Shown here piece after piece: positions 17,506 through 27,839 of a DNA stretch of 64,000 nucleotides. Origin of the DNA: Anagrus nilaparvatae (lineage: Eukaryota; Arthropoda; Insecta; Hymenoptera; Mymaridae); the NCBI GenBank assembly GCA_022575985.1, contig JAKSXM010000231.1, positions 4,838,501-4,902,500 on the forward strand. Reading direction: 5' to 3'. The position numbers and the translations under genes are program-made. The notes beneath the pieces are model-generated. The model ran no database searches and was not told the DNA's origin. It worked only from the letters and a program-made list of their open reading frames with translations. Numbering within the stretch: the stretch's first letter is position 1; each line of letters opens with the position of its first letter.

Positions 17506-18921
17506 TGCGAAGAGCCTTCGAGGAAGGCGGTGGCCTTTCCGAGGAGCAGTATGGATTTCGTGAGGGGCATTCCACGATAGACGCCATCCGGCGTGTCGTG
17601 GATACCATAGAAGCTGAGGGAAAAGCGGCCTGCAATTCGCAAAGACGTCCTTCTTGTAACGCTGGACGTCAAAAACGCTTTCAATTCGGCCAGGTGGGAT
17701 GACATGATCCGGTCTCTCAAGTACGATTTCCGGATACCCAGGTATATGGGTAACGTACTAAAGGACTACCTACGGGACCGTAGACTGCTATACGTCACGC
17801 TCGATGGCAGGCGACAGAGGGTTCTGAGTGCGGGCATTGCCCAAGGTTCGGTTCTCGGACCGGACCTGTGGAATGCCTTTTACGATGGCCTGTTGTGCGT
17901 TCACCTCCCGGAAGGAGCTTCTCCGATCGGGTACGTGGACGACGTGGCATCGACCATCACCGGCAGGGATATGCAGGTAACCTAGGAGAGGTTGAATCTA
18001 GTCATGAGACAGATCAACCTCTGGATGAGCGAGCATGGGCTCCAACTCGCGATCCCATAAACGGAGATCGTACTGCTGACCCGTCGAACAACAATTTCCA
18101 CGGACATCGATGTAAATGTCGATGATGGTGGAAACCCTCACACGATCCAAACCAAGACATCGGTTAAGTACCTAGGAGTTCTGCTTGATAACAAGCTGAA
18201 CTTCTGGGAACAATTTCAGAGGTTGAGTGAGAAGGCCGCGTCGGTCGCATCCTCCTTGTCAAGGCTCATGGCCAACATAGGAGGGCCCAAACCTGGGAAG
18301 CGAAGATTGTTGATGTCCGTTGTCAACTCTGTCCTGCTTTATGGATCTGAGATCTGGGCGGATATCACCAAATTTGCCAAGCACAGACATAAAATATCGT
18401 CTGTGCAGCGGCAAGCGGCCCTGAGGATCGCCTGCGCGTACCATACGGTATCGCTCGAGGCGATCCAGGTAGTAGCATCGGTCATACCCATCGACCTGCT
18501 AGCGTTGGAACGGAAATACATTTACGATAGTGTAGAGGACCGCGAATGGGCATCCACTCGCGCCCGCTCCGGCTCTATGGAAAAATGGCAGAAACGGTGG
18601 AAAAAGGACGAAGAGGAAAATGCTCGATGGACGCGCAGACTGATTTCAGATCTGCAGGCATGGATTGGACGACAACATGGGGAGGTGGATTTTTACCTCA
18701 CCCAATTTTTAACGGGACACGGGTACTTCCGTGCAATGTTGAAACATTGGCATAAGGTGGCAACAGAGGAATGCTTGTACTGCCCAGGCGAGAAGGATAC
18801 AGTGGAGCACACTTTCTTTGGATGTGTACGCTACGTGAAAAGGCGCCGCCCTTTCCGATTTGCAGGCCACAGACGATGGTCCCGGAAATGCTACGGAGTT
18901 CTGGAAATCGGAACAAAGTAG
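17506..18921 (+). pseudogene. R1-clade LINE copy A': RT and C-terminal domain
   Basis: Frameshifted ORF2 from RT motif 1 onward: EEQYGFREGHSTIDA, TLDVKNAFNSARW (catalytic D), GIAQGSVLGPDLWNAFYDGL, IGYVDDVAS (YVDD in place of the YADD of copy B), then an in-frame TAG after GRDMQVT, a thumb region, and a C-terminal CxxC...H...C knuckle (CLYCPGEKDTVEHTFFGC). Left of 17506 there is AT-rich DNA; the N-terminal part of RT is missing. It is probably the 3' half of copy A, separated by the 15277-17505 insert. Confidence 0.85.
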
Positions 18922-19336
18922 CAGAGTACGTAAGGGCCACCTTGTTGAAGAAAAAGGAGGATGGCTTTCTATCATAGATTGCTCTCCTCTCACTAGGCTG
19001 GGAGAAGGCAGCGGCCAGTTTCCTAGGCTGCGCGTCCTAAACTGAAGTTATTACTAAAAAGGAAGTTCCGGTTTGGGGCAAACAAGCGCAGGGGGTTTAT
19101 AGTGTGTTTATCCAGTAAGAATCTGGGGCGTAGCCGGCAAACGCGTTCGCTGGTGGTCTCCCAGTTGTACACTTTGTACAACTGGCCGGTCATGGACATT
19201 TGCGGGTTTTTAAGGCCCGCAAACACTCCACGGCTGATGCAAAATTCACAAGATTCCCTTGACAAAAAAAAACTAAATTTGCAAAAATTAAAAAAAAAAA
19301 TAAAAGATAAAATAGAAAAAAAAACTTCTTTGTAAA
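18922..19336 (+). other. 3' UTR of R1 copy A' with two hairpins
   Basis: Noncoding tail after ORF2. Perfect hairpins lie at 19161-19185 (CCAGTTGTAC/GTACAACTGG) and 19199-19223 (TTTGCGGG/CCCGCAAA), only 13 bp apart, then an A-rich tract. Such 3' UTR structures can serve as RT-recognition elements in non-LTR elements; here that is inference. Confidence 0.6.
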
Positions 19337-19866
19337 AAAATAATAATAATAATAATAATAATTTTTTTTTTTTTTGCACTCGGGGCAGGGGGGTGAGAAG
19401 GCACTTACGCCCGAACAGAACCGGTATCTGAACAGTGTCGGACTCCAAGGGGCAAGGCACTCTGCAAAAGACAGATGCCTTGCCCAAAGCATACCGACAA
19501 AACTCACCCCCATTCTCTGCCTTATATAAGTCACACCCGGAACCGTTTATCACATTACATCGGGTTGACTTAGGCCATGTATCCTCTTAAATGAAGATCC
19601 TTTCTTTCTTTTGTCCTCTCATCCTGGAGGTTCCTTATTTCTCCTTCTTGTTATTTCGCCATGTCGTCAAATAGATATATACATAGGTTTATAAATTAAT
19701 AAATATATAAATATATAAATAAATAAATAAATTAATATCCTTGTGCGTCCTCCATTATCCCCCCATTGGTGCCGCGTGCAAGAACCGTCTATTTTGACTG
19801 CTCCTACACGCGGCTCCTAGTTAGGGTGTCGTCAATAACTTTTTTGTACGCAGAATCTCCTCCACG
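19337..19866 (-). mobile_element. LINE C, short 5'-truncated copy (3' end only)
   Basis: Minus-strand copy of the last ~500 bp of LINE C. It begins at GGTACGTGGAGGAGATTCT, in the last codons of ORF2, and ends with an A tract plus (TTA)n (19338-19373). It is about 98% like 19936-20460 by eye. It directly follows the (TTA)n tail of the longer copy, so the two are head to tail. Confidence 0.75.
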
Positions 19867-19876
19867 TACCTAATAA

Positions 19877-19915
<39 letters not shown>

Positions 19916-19925
19916 TAATAATAAT

Positions 19926-19935
<10 letters not shown>
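19867..19935. repeat. (AAT)n and poly-T tail of LINE C long copy
   Basis: An AAT/AAAT run followed by about 26 T: on the minus strand, an A tail plus TTA repeats. It marks the 3' end of the longer LINE C copy and the exact point where the short copy starts. Confidence 0.8.
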
Positions 19936-19958
<23 letters not shown>

Positions 19959-21419
19959 ACTCGGGGCAGGGGGGTGAGAAGGCACTTACGCCCGAACAGA
20001 ACCGGTATCTGAACAGTGTCGGACTCCAAGGGGCAAGGCACTCTGCAAAAGACAGATGCCTTGCCCAAAGCATACCGACAAAACTCACCCCCATTCTCTG
20101 CCTTATATAAGTCACACCCGGAACCGTTTATCACATTACATCGGGTTGACTTAGGCCATGTATCCTCTTTAATACAGATCCTTTCTTTCTTTTGTCCTCT
20201 CATCCTGGAGGTTCCTTATTTCTCCTTCTTCTTATTTCGCCATGTCGTCAAATAGATATATACATAGGTTTATAAATTAATAAATATATAAATATATAAA
20301 TAAATAAATAAATTAATATCCTTGTACGTCCTCCATTATCCCCCCATTGGTGCCGCTTGCAAGAACCGTCTATTTTGACTGCTCCTACACGCGGCTCCTA
20401 GTTAGGGTGTCGTCAATAACTTTTTTGTACGCAAAATCTCCTCCACGTACCTTGCCACGACGCTCCATGATTCCTCATTCTGGAGCATTTTTCCGACTAT
20501 GTTATCGGGTTTGACTTCTTCAACCTCTGCTTCCAGCGCTCTCCTTTTAGTTATCCAGCGGTCACACTCGAAAAACGTGTGACGCGCGTCATCTCGTTTG
20601 TCGGGACAGAATACACATTCAGGGCTCACGACCTTTCCCATCCTGAAGAGATAAGATTGGAAAAGCCCATGGCCACTGAGGAACTGTGTCAAGAAGTAGT
20701 TTACCTCTCCGTGCCCTCTCTGAGTCCAGGGCGCGACCTCTTTTATGAGGCGCCTGGTCCATGCACTGTCCACGCGGTTCTTCCAGACTCCAACATTGTA
20801 GCTCTCCTAACATCCGCTTTAATATATTCTAGGTCTCCCTAATTTTTCCTTTCGTATGTAAGCTTGCGCTCTTGGGCAAGTAGCTGAATAGGAATAATTC
20901 CTGCGATGACAAGAACTGCCGCTTCCGAGACAGTCCTGTATGCGCAAGAAACCCTCAGAGCACCCTGCCTCTGCACTCTTATCATACCTTTCGAATATAT
21001 ATCCTTATCCAGTGCCTCACTCCAAATCTCCGCTCCGTACATTAGAATGGAGTGAGTTACGGACATTAGCAGCTTTCTCCTGCTGGACTTTGGTCCACTC
21101 ATGTTCGACGTCAGCCTGCTCAGGGCTATCGTCGTGGTACCTGCCTTCTTGACCCTTTGAGAAATATGTTCGAAATAGGTCCGCTTCGTATCCAAAACTA
21201 TTCCAAGATATTTGGCGAACCTTTTCGTCTCTATAATGGTATCCTCGTCAACCCGTATTGGAATAACGGTATTGACTTGCTTCCCCGTGAACATAACGAT
21301 CTCGGTCTTAGCGACTGCCAGACTTAATCCGTGCTCTTCCATCCATGCGTTTGTCTTTAACATGCAGACGCTCAAGCTATCCTGTGCTTGTTGCACGTTC
21401 CTTGCTATGATCACGAGGG
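19936..21419 (-). pseudogene. LINE C, longer copy: RT C-terminus, zinc knuckle and 3' UTR
   Basis: Minus-strand ORF2 of a second R1-like family. Segment 21419-20839 has the RT palm end and thumb (AWMEEHGLSLAVAKTEIVMF, KRFAKYLGIVLD, GAEIWSEAL, RVQRQGALRVSCAYRTVS). After a break, 20773-20402 has WTRRLIKEVAPW, GEVNYFLTQFLSGHG and the knuckle CVFCPDKRDDARHTFFEC, and ends at 20402. The 3' UTR to 19936 has a low-complexity ATAA stretch. It is truncated at its 5' end by an (AAT)n run. It is a different family from copies A and B, which share only the domain layout. Confidence 0.82.
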
Positions 21420-21420
21420 C

Positions 21421-21467
<47 letters not shown>
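21420..21467. repeat. (AAT)n microsatellite at LINE junction
   Basis: About 15 uninterrupted AAT units. To the right, the minus strand reads toward this tract as GGCTTGGGACCGGTTTAGCG, apparently the 3' end of yet another minus-strand LINE (to about 21545), so the tract is that element's TTA tail. Confidence 0.7.
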
Positions 21468-21468
<1 letters not shown>

Positions 21469-21545
21469 TCCGCTAAACCGGTCCCAAGCCTGGAGCCTCA
21501 TAAGGCTGAGGAAGGAGGAGGGTGGTTCAGGCCGCCTTTTTTTTC

Positions 21546-22956
21546 AAGGTTGAACTAGAATCAAAGATATAGGATATAGCTCTCTGGAACAACTGAGGCT
21601 GCCCTATAAATCGGGTCTCATGCCTTGCATTTCTCTAGGGACATGCTCTATGCTGTACCCAATGCGTCCATGTTAAGAATGCCGCAGACTGCTCATAGTT
21701 ACGCTATAAGCGGTTCTGGAATAACTGAGGCTGCCCTATAAACCGGGTTTTATGCGTTGTCTTTCTCTCGAGCATTCTTGACAAGCATGCAGCCACAGAC
21801 TGCTATCCTAAAACTATCCTTGAGGAAGAGGCACATTAAAGGAGCTTCAAAGTTTTCTCCATTCTAAGTGCGATTTAAGCCACATACAGGGTTGCCTTAG
21901 ACCTGACGTATTGGCTCTTAGCATGGGAGAATCCCACCTCGAGCACAGCGACGCAGCCGATTAAATCTAGTTGTGAGTCCCGCTAAAACATGACTGCAGT
22001 TTGTTTTTTCTGGTTTAGTAATATGTGAAGGTGCGGCCAGAATATTCCGCAACACTAGACAAGCTCTCTGAGAACATCTAGGCCGCCCTTATAAACAGGG
22101 CTCTGTGCCTTCGCTTCTTAATTAGGTACTTGTACCATCGTGCACTCAAATAAGTGCCGCAGAAAGCCGTCATGTGTACCCGAGGATTCTGGCTGGGGGC
22201 ATTATTCTGGAATGAACTTATGGGGGGTCTTTGGATCATTCAGACGTGACTTTCAGATTAGTTCTCCAACTGTCTCACGACGGGCTAGAATATCGCGAGA
22301 TGGTAAGCAACCATAGTGGTAAAAATCCACCAAATTGTCACCCGGCCCACACGACGGGTCAAGAATGACCGTGTGATGCTAGACAGACATGGAGCGAAGG
22401 TGAATATCCTCCCATCTGCAGGACTGAAATTGATCAACCCCTCGGGACCGGTACCCAGGGTGTTGATCGCTGAAAGACCGAACACCAATCCCACTAATTA
22501 CAACTTTTTTCTTTTAAATTCTACTTACAGGTACACCAACAATAGTTCTTTTTACAGGCTAAGAAACCAAGCGGCGTGATGCTGCCGATCATCGTGGCTC
22601 GCGGTGGTCGGTCCTCCGGATTGGGATGGCAACCTCCGTAGAGGGTACAGGTCAAAAACTGGGAACTGCACCTCCAGGCCGCCGGATAGTACAGGAGCCC
22701 GGAGCTGTCTAGCTAACTGGTCTGGCTGCTCTATCAGCCGGCGAATAATTTCGTTTTCCGTAGTAGTGCCGGGTAGCGCCCGGGAAGGGCCCTGCTGCGG
22801 GGAGCGGGGGGCTTTCCACAAGGCCACTACGCTAGGGGACACACGGTTTGGGGGGCCGACCATTGCGAGACCACCGCGTTGACTGGCTGCATCATGTCCC
22901 GCATTCAATCACATAAGACAGAACAGGTTAGAAGGAGGTAATTTTTCAAAAAATAA
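21546..22956 (+). promoter_or_regulatory. R1 copy B 5' UTR with three TATA-bearing repeats
   Basis: Noncoding and relatively GC-rich. A repeated unit with core AACTGAGGCTGCCCTATAAA occurs at 21584-21638 and 21715-21770, and a diverged third at 22063-22118. Each holds TATAAA (21605, 21737, 22090). The stretch leads into ORF1 at 22957. Open frames on both strands at 22552-22908 look like chance products of GC-rich DNA. Repeated promoter-like monomers in a LINE 5' UTR recall mammalian L1 monomers, but activity is untested. Confidence 0.5.
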
Positions 22957-23667
22957 ATGATGAAGCAAATTAATAATGATCAGGTACAAAGCGTGCAGGA
23001 ACCGCAAATGAACAACAAACAACAGGGCCCCCAAGCCCAAACAAACTCAAACGCAGCTGGCCAAGTAGAACAAATGACGCTGGATAAGCTTAAAGTTACG
23101 CCTAAATGGAGCACTCGATTGTCTAGGCTCATGGAAAATGATGGTATGTAGGATATTCTTGCAAAATATAATGATGTCCAACAAGCCTTCAAAGAAACCT
23201 AGGCGGCTAAAGGTCTGGACACTGTTAAAGAAGGCTTTATTGCCGAAAAGAAACATTACGGCAATCTTTTGGAGGCCATAATTGAAATGGAGTATCAGAT
23301 AAAAAATGGAGTCCGGAAGTTTGCCAGCGTAGTGGAGCAGCTGGTATTGATTAAGGAGCAGCAAACTAAAGCAGTATCTGCGATACACGAAGCCCTCCTT
23401 AAAGAAATGAATGGGAAAGGCTCGCTTAAAAGGCCCCGCCCGATATCTTCTCCCGAGAGCTCACCAGAAACTGTGCACACGGCAAAAAAGATGAGCGGAG
23501 ACCCTCCATTGGAAGGAAATTTACGGAGCACTATGCCGGAGAAGGAAACTGCCCCAGCTACCGGGAGGCTCTGGCTGCGGCAAGGAATAAGTGTCATCGG
23601 AAATGATCAATGTTCTACAAGGGAACATGAATCAAGCCCGGGAAGCTGGTGCTTTGTTGGAACAGTG
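22957..23667 (+). pseudogene. R1 copy B ORF1 (gag-like), two in-frame stops
   Basis: Begins MMKQINNDQVQSVQEPQMNN and reads in one frame with TAG at 23149-23151 and again near 23202. A helical region (EAIIEMEYQIKNGVRKFASV, QTKAVSAIHEALLKEM) leads to a Ser/Pro-rich basic stretch (KRPRPISSPESSPETVHTAK). No CCHC knuckle is visible before it overlaps the ORF2 start at about 23604, where MINVLQ is read in another frame. The protein would bind element RNA. The stops make it inactive. Confidence 0.7.
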
Positions 23668-23797
23668 TAATTATATAATAAATCTTTTTGATTTATAAAT
23701 GTTTTAATTAGGACGAGACTACGCTTACCGGAATATCCACAATATCCACGGAGAATATTCGTGATATCCCCGTTATATTATTTGTATTGGCACATGG
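23668..23797. other. 130-bp insertion in R1 copy B endonuclease
   Basis: Compared with copy A (14521), the codons after GTTGGAACAG are replaced here by about 130 bp of AT-rich DNA with a small GGATATC/GATATCC-type palindrome; LINE sequence then resumes at GGGGATTCAAG. A few LINE bases are lost, so it is not a clean insertion. Its source is unknown. Confidence 0.55.
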
Positions 23798-24188
23798 CCG
23801 GGGATTCAAGTATCCTCTTACTAAGCGAGCAATCATACAACATGAACCACACGTACTGGCTAACCGATGACACTGGCTGTTGCGCCATATGGCTCCGGGG
23901 TAGAGCCCAAACGTCTTTGACCAGAAAAGGGAAAGGCAATTGTCACGTTTGGGTCACTTGCGAAGAGACAACTTATATAAGTTGCTACCTCTCCCCAAAC
24001 GATAGCTCGGAAGTGCTGGCTACAAAGCTGGCTGGCTCTCTTCCCTGAGCGGCCCATCCGGGAAAACCCAGGAGAGGCGATATCCAGAGAGGAAGTGCCG
24101 TTATTCAGTGAGGACGAGATGGTGAAAGCCATCAAGGCCATGAAAAATGGCAAGGCGCCGGGGCCGGACGGGATAAGATAAAATAATC
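23798..24188 (+). pseudogene. R1 copy B ORF2: endonuclease start joined to pre-RT
   Basis: Endonuclease residues from DSSILLLSEQSYNMNH to SSEVLATKLAG, then a jump to LFPERPIRENPGEA and MVKAIKAMKNGKAPGPDGI, the conserved entry motif of R1-clade RTs. More than 150 residues of endonuclease, including the catalytic SDH, are deleted. The frame breaks at GGATAAGATAAAATAAT (24171-24187). Confidence 0.8.
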
Positions 24189-25290
24189 CCTGGTATCTTG
24201 TTAAGCATGTTCAATGCTCGCTTGGTGGTGGGAGTATTTCCAAGGCAGTGGAAGGTGGAGCCCCGGACTCTCCAACATCTTACAGACCTTCGTGCATGTT
24301 AAACACCATCGGAAAGGTGATGGAGAGCATGCTCCGGGCAAGGTTGAGAAGAGCCATCGAGGAGGGCTGTGGACTTTCCGAGGAGCAGTATGGATTTTGT
24401 GAGGGGCATTCCACGATAGACGCCATCCGGCGTGTCGTGGATACCGTAGAGGCTGAGAGGGAAAAGCGGCCTGCAATTCGCAAAGACGTCCTTCTTGTAA
24501 CGCTGGACGTCAAAAACGCTTTCAATTCGGCCAGGTGGGATGACATGATCCGGTCTCTCGAGTACGATTTCCGGATACCCAGGTATCTGGGTAACGTAAT
24601 GAAGGACTACCTACGGGACCGGAGACTGCTCTACGACACGCTCGATGGCAGGAAACAGAGGGTTCTGAGTGCGGGCATTGCCCAAGGTTCGGTTCTCGGA
24701 CCGGACTTGTGGAATGCCTTTTACGATGGCCTGTTGAGCGTTCACCTCCCGGAAGGAGCTTCTCTGATCGGGTACGCGGACGACGTGGCTCTGACCATCA
24801 CCGGCAGGGACATGCAGGTAACCCAGGAGCGGTTGAATCTAGTCATGAGACAGATCAACCTCTGGATGGGCAAGCACGGGCTCCAGCTCGCGATCCCAAA
24901 AACGGAGATCGTACTGCTGACCCGTCGCACAACAATTTCCACGGACATCGATGTAAATGTCGATGATGGTGGAAACCCTCACACGATCCAAGCCAAGACA
25001 TCGGTTAAGTACCTGGGAGTTCTGCTTGATAACAAGCTGAACTTCTGGGAACAATTTCAGAGGTCGAGTGAGAAGGCCGCGTCGATCGCATCCTCCTTGT
25101 CAAGGCTCATGGCCAAAATAGAAGGGCCCAAACCCGGGAAGCGAAGATTGTTGATGTCCGTTGTCAACTCTGTCCTGCTTTATGGATCTGAGATCTGGGC
25201 GGATATCACCAAATTTGCCAAGTACAGACATAAAATATCGTCTGTGCAGCGGCAAGCGCCCCTGAGGATCGCCTGCGCGTACCATACGGT
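24189..25290 (+). pseudogene. R1 copy B ORF2: reverse transcriptase
   Basis: Long frame (24248-25456) with RT motifs in order: SYRPSCMLNTIGKVMESML, EEQYGFCEGHSTIDA, VLLVTLDVKNAFNSARW (catalytic D), IAQGSVLGPDLWNAFYDG, IGYADDVALTITG (YADD), LQLAIPKTEIV, KYLGVLLDNKLNFWEQF, then the thumb to RVQRQAPL-like text (SVQRQAPLRIACAYHTV). It is better preserved than copy A' and was probably the later insertion. The C-terminal knuckle is missing because the sequence turns into a rearranged foldback at 25291. Confidence 0.88.
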
Positions 25291-25611
25291 ATACGGAGCC
25301 CCGGACTCTCCATCATCTTATAGACCATTGTGCATGCTAAATACCATTGGAAAGGTGAACGTCCAGCGTTACAAGAATGACGTCTTTGCGAGATGCAGGC
25401 CGCTTTTCCCTCTCAGCCTGTACGCCGCGGCGTGTCGTGGATACTGTAGAGGCTGAGAGGGAATAGCGGCCTGCAATTCGCAAAGACGTCCTTCTTGTAA
25501 CGCTGGACGTCAAAAACGCTTTCAATTAGGCCAGATGGGATGACATGATCCGATCTCTCGAGTACGATTTCCGGATACCCAGGTATCTGGGTAACGTACT
25601 AAAGGACTACC
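25291..25611. repeat. rearranged R1 foldback ending copy B
   Basis: After 25290 the RT start (CCCCGGACTCTCCATCATCT) reappears in direct orientation. Then 25360-25423 is the inverse of 25446-25510 (AACGTCCAGCG...CGCTGGACGT), with about 22 bp between arms, followed by direct RT sequence to 25611. Three pieces of one LINE in alternating orientation give a hairpin of about 65-bp arms, a typical outcome of repair or template switching. Confidence 0.8.
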
Positions 25612-27166
25612 TGATAAAAAAGCACAAAACTTTCTTTTAAAATATAATATTCAGGAATTAGACATGCATCCAACAGAAAATTTTGTGAAAAATCTAAATT
25701 CTAACATGGAGGAAAACAGCTCTATTTTTAACAGCTCCCACAAACGCTTTCTTAAGCCTATCAAAGCATCCGCACCTGAATTTATTGGCCTACTTAAAAC
25801 GCACAAGAATGGAATACTTATTTGTCCTGTCTTAAACGTAAAACTGCTCCATCTTACAGAAATGAAAAATCTTTATTACATATTTTATCATCCAAAATTA
25901 ATATTAAGTATAATCACAGCATAAAAAATAGTATAGAATTTGTGAATATAATAAAAAACATCAACATTCAAAAATCTTATAAAATAGCCTCCCTTGACAT
26001 AATAAATTTATACACGATGATACCAGTGAATGAAACCATAGACATTTTACAAAATGAACTACACCAAAATAGCTGTCTCGGCAAATTTAATATAAAGAAA
26101 TTCATCAAACTTCTAAAAACCGTCTAATTCTACTTCCAGAGTAACGGTTTGGCAATGGGTTCACCTTTATCTGGATTTCTCGCTGACATTTATTTAAATT
26201 ACTATGAACAAAAATATCTCTTTTCAAATAACAATGTTATCACAAAAAATAATATTTTCTATACACGTTACGTTAATGATACTTTCATCATATAAAATGG
26301 TACCAACAGGCAGCTAGATTCCCTGAAATCTTATTTAAATAACATATACAGCAATATACATTTTACTCTTGAAACAGAAAATAACAATAGCATAAACTTT
26401 TTAGATATCACTGTTACAAAAAATAATAACCAATTTGATTTTAATATATACAGAAAGCCAACTACTGCAGATCATGTTATACATGCAGACTCATAGCATC
26501 CTCATACACAGAAAATGGCAAGTTTCAATTCATTTATACATAGATTGCTAACAGTACCTTTAAATCAAGAAAATTACATAAATGAAATAAACACCATAAA
26601 ATATATAGCCATTGCCAATGGGTACAATAGTAACATAATTAATCAATTAATCTACAAACATAAAAATCGCATAATAAAACCTGAAACCATGTGTCAGCAA
26701 TAATTGGAAATTACACTCCGTTTACGTTAATACTTTCAGGAACTTTAATTATCAAGTGGGCTTCAGGACGAATAACAAGTTATCTAAATTATTAAGGAAG
26801 AGAAAACACACACCCCTACATCAAAAATCAGGAATTTACAAGCTTAATTGTAATGATTGTGACTCCTTTTACATCGGGCAAACTGGGAGGAAATTTATGG
26901 CTAGATATCCGGAGCACATACCACCTAAGAATCCAAGAGCTACAATAGTTATAGAAAATATCAAATCTAATTTTGCTAAACACATCATCAGCAAAAAACA
27001 TAACTGTACAAGCCTAGAAAATAATTTAACCCCCCTTCATATATGCAATAAGGGTAACATCATGAACGCCTTAGAAGAGTTTGAAATTTATAAAGCCTTT
27101 AAAAACCAAGATTCAAAAGATAAAATATTAACGGATCAATTGCATTTTAAATCTCGTGCATTATAA
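25612..27166 (+). pseudogene. Penelope-like element: RT core and GIY-YIG endonuclease
   Basis: Resumes the element begun at 13.8 kb. Visible: EFIGLLKTHKNGI (RT 'LPKIHK' box), KIASLDIINLYTMIPVNETI (catalytic D), LAMGSPLSGFLADIYLNYYE, TRYVNDTFII (YVND in place of YVDD), SINFLDITVTKNNNQF and YRKPTTADHVIHADS, all with scattered stops. The C-terminal domain, intact at 26756-27166, has GIYKLNCNDCDSFYIGQTGR, the GIY-YIG nuclease with its CxxC linker, and the basic helix RYPEHIPPKN. Penelope-like elements pair this nuclease with a telomerase-like RT. Stops and YVND make the copy dead. Confidence 0.85.
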
Positions 27167-27600
27167 AATACAGCAATAAATATTCAACAAAATCAACAAT
27201 AACAAGAATAATAATTGTACGATATTTACATCTAAAGGTAAACATACGGCATAATATTCTTTAAATTTGAAAATTAAATTTTATTGTATTAAAATTTAAA
27301 ATTCAAATAGAAATATTATACCTCATCAGTGCCACGCCGGCTATCTTTGCGCGCGCTCGTTATGTTTGCAAACGTTATGTTCGCTTATAAATGTGGCAGT
27401 TTAAGTGTTTTAAGTGTTTTAAATGTTAATTATTAACTCATGTAAATAATATTTGTGTTTTTTAATTCCTGATGATGGAATTATTTAATTCCGAAACGCG
27501 CCGGTATTGACGTAATTCAACAAACTCACTAGACGGATATATAAAGGTAATAATAATATATATATAAAATTTCTTTTTATACGACACTAAGTATGAAAAG
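27167..27600 (+). ncRNA. PLE 3' region with hammerhead-core-like motif
   Basis: Noncoding tail of the Penelope-like element. At 27469-27496 it reads CTGATGA, a GGAATT/AATTCC stem and GAAA, the arrangement of the conserved core and stem II of hammerhead ribozymes, which are known in the terminal repeats of Penelope-like elements. Stems I and III are not convincing by eye (only ACG/CGT and AATT can pair), so it may be decayed or a related hairpin. Comparable hairpins lie at 50489-50520 (minus) and 52803-52832. Confidence 0.45.
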
Positions 27601-27714
27601 GAAAGGTGTCTCAAAGTTTTGACTGAAAAATTGAGGCAGAAAAAAATTGAATATCATATAAGTATTTAAATTCATTTTTCATTAATAAAAGATTTTTCCT
27701 ATAAAAAACGAAAC
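27601..27714. other. short spacer before an orphan stem-loop
   Basis: No clear gene. A weak plus-strand reading (KVLTEKLRQKK) could be a decayed H2A C-terminus, which would suit the stem-loop that follows, but the match is too short to call. Confidence 0.2.
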
Positions 27715-27730
27715 GGCCCTTTTCAGGGCA
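27715..27730 (+). terminator. histone mRNA 3' stem-loop, orphan
   Basis: GGCCCTTTTCAGGGCA: canonical loop and five of six stem pairs (the outermost pair is G-A). It is on the plus strand just right of the Penelope-like element. The histone that owned it has been lost or is unrecognisable, H2A being the expected one. Confidence 0.75.
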
Positions 27731-27839
27731 ACCAAAAACTTAATGCAATGAACAATTTACAGAATTTAATTCTAATTTATAGTTGAAGATTATTTTATTT
27801 TTTAAAACAACTAACATAAAAACTACATTTGTAATCTCT

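Noticed and set aside
19023..20203. Minus-strand frames with runs of Lys, Tyr, Leu or Ile
   Set aside because: They translate LINE 3' UTR plus A and AAT tracts; the two copies simply repeat each other.
22552..22908. Overlapping 118- and 92-codon frames on opposite strands
   Set aside because: They lie in the GC-rich R1 5' UTR, have no motifs and lack a consistent start context.
27600..27714. H2A C-terminus before the orphan stem-loop
   Set aside because: Only a weak dozen-residue resemblance; too short and in AT-rich DNA.
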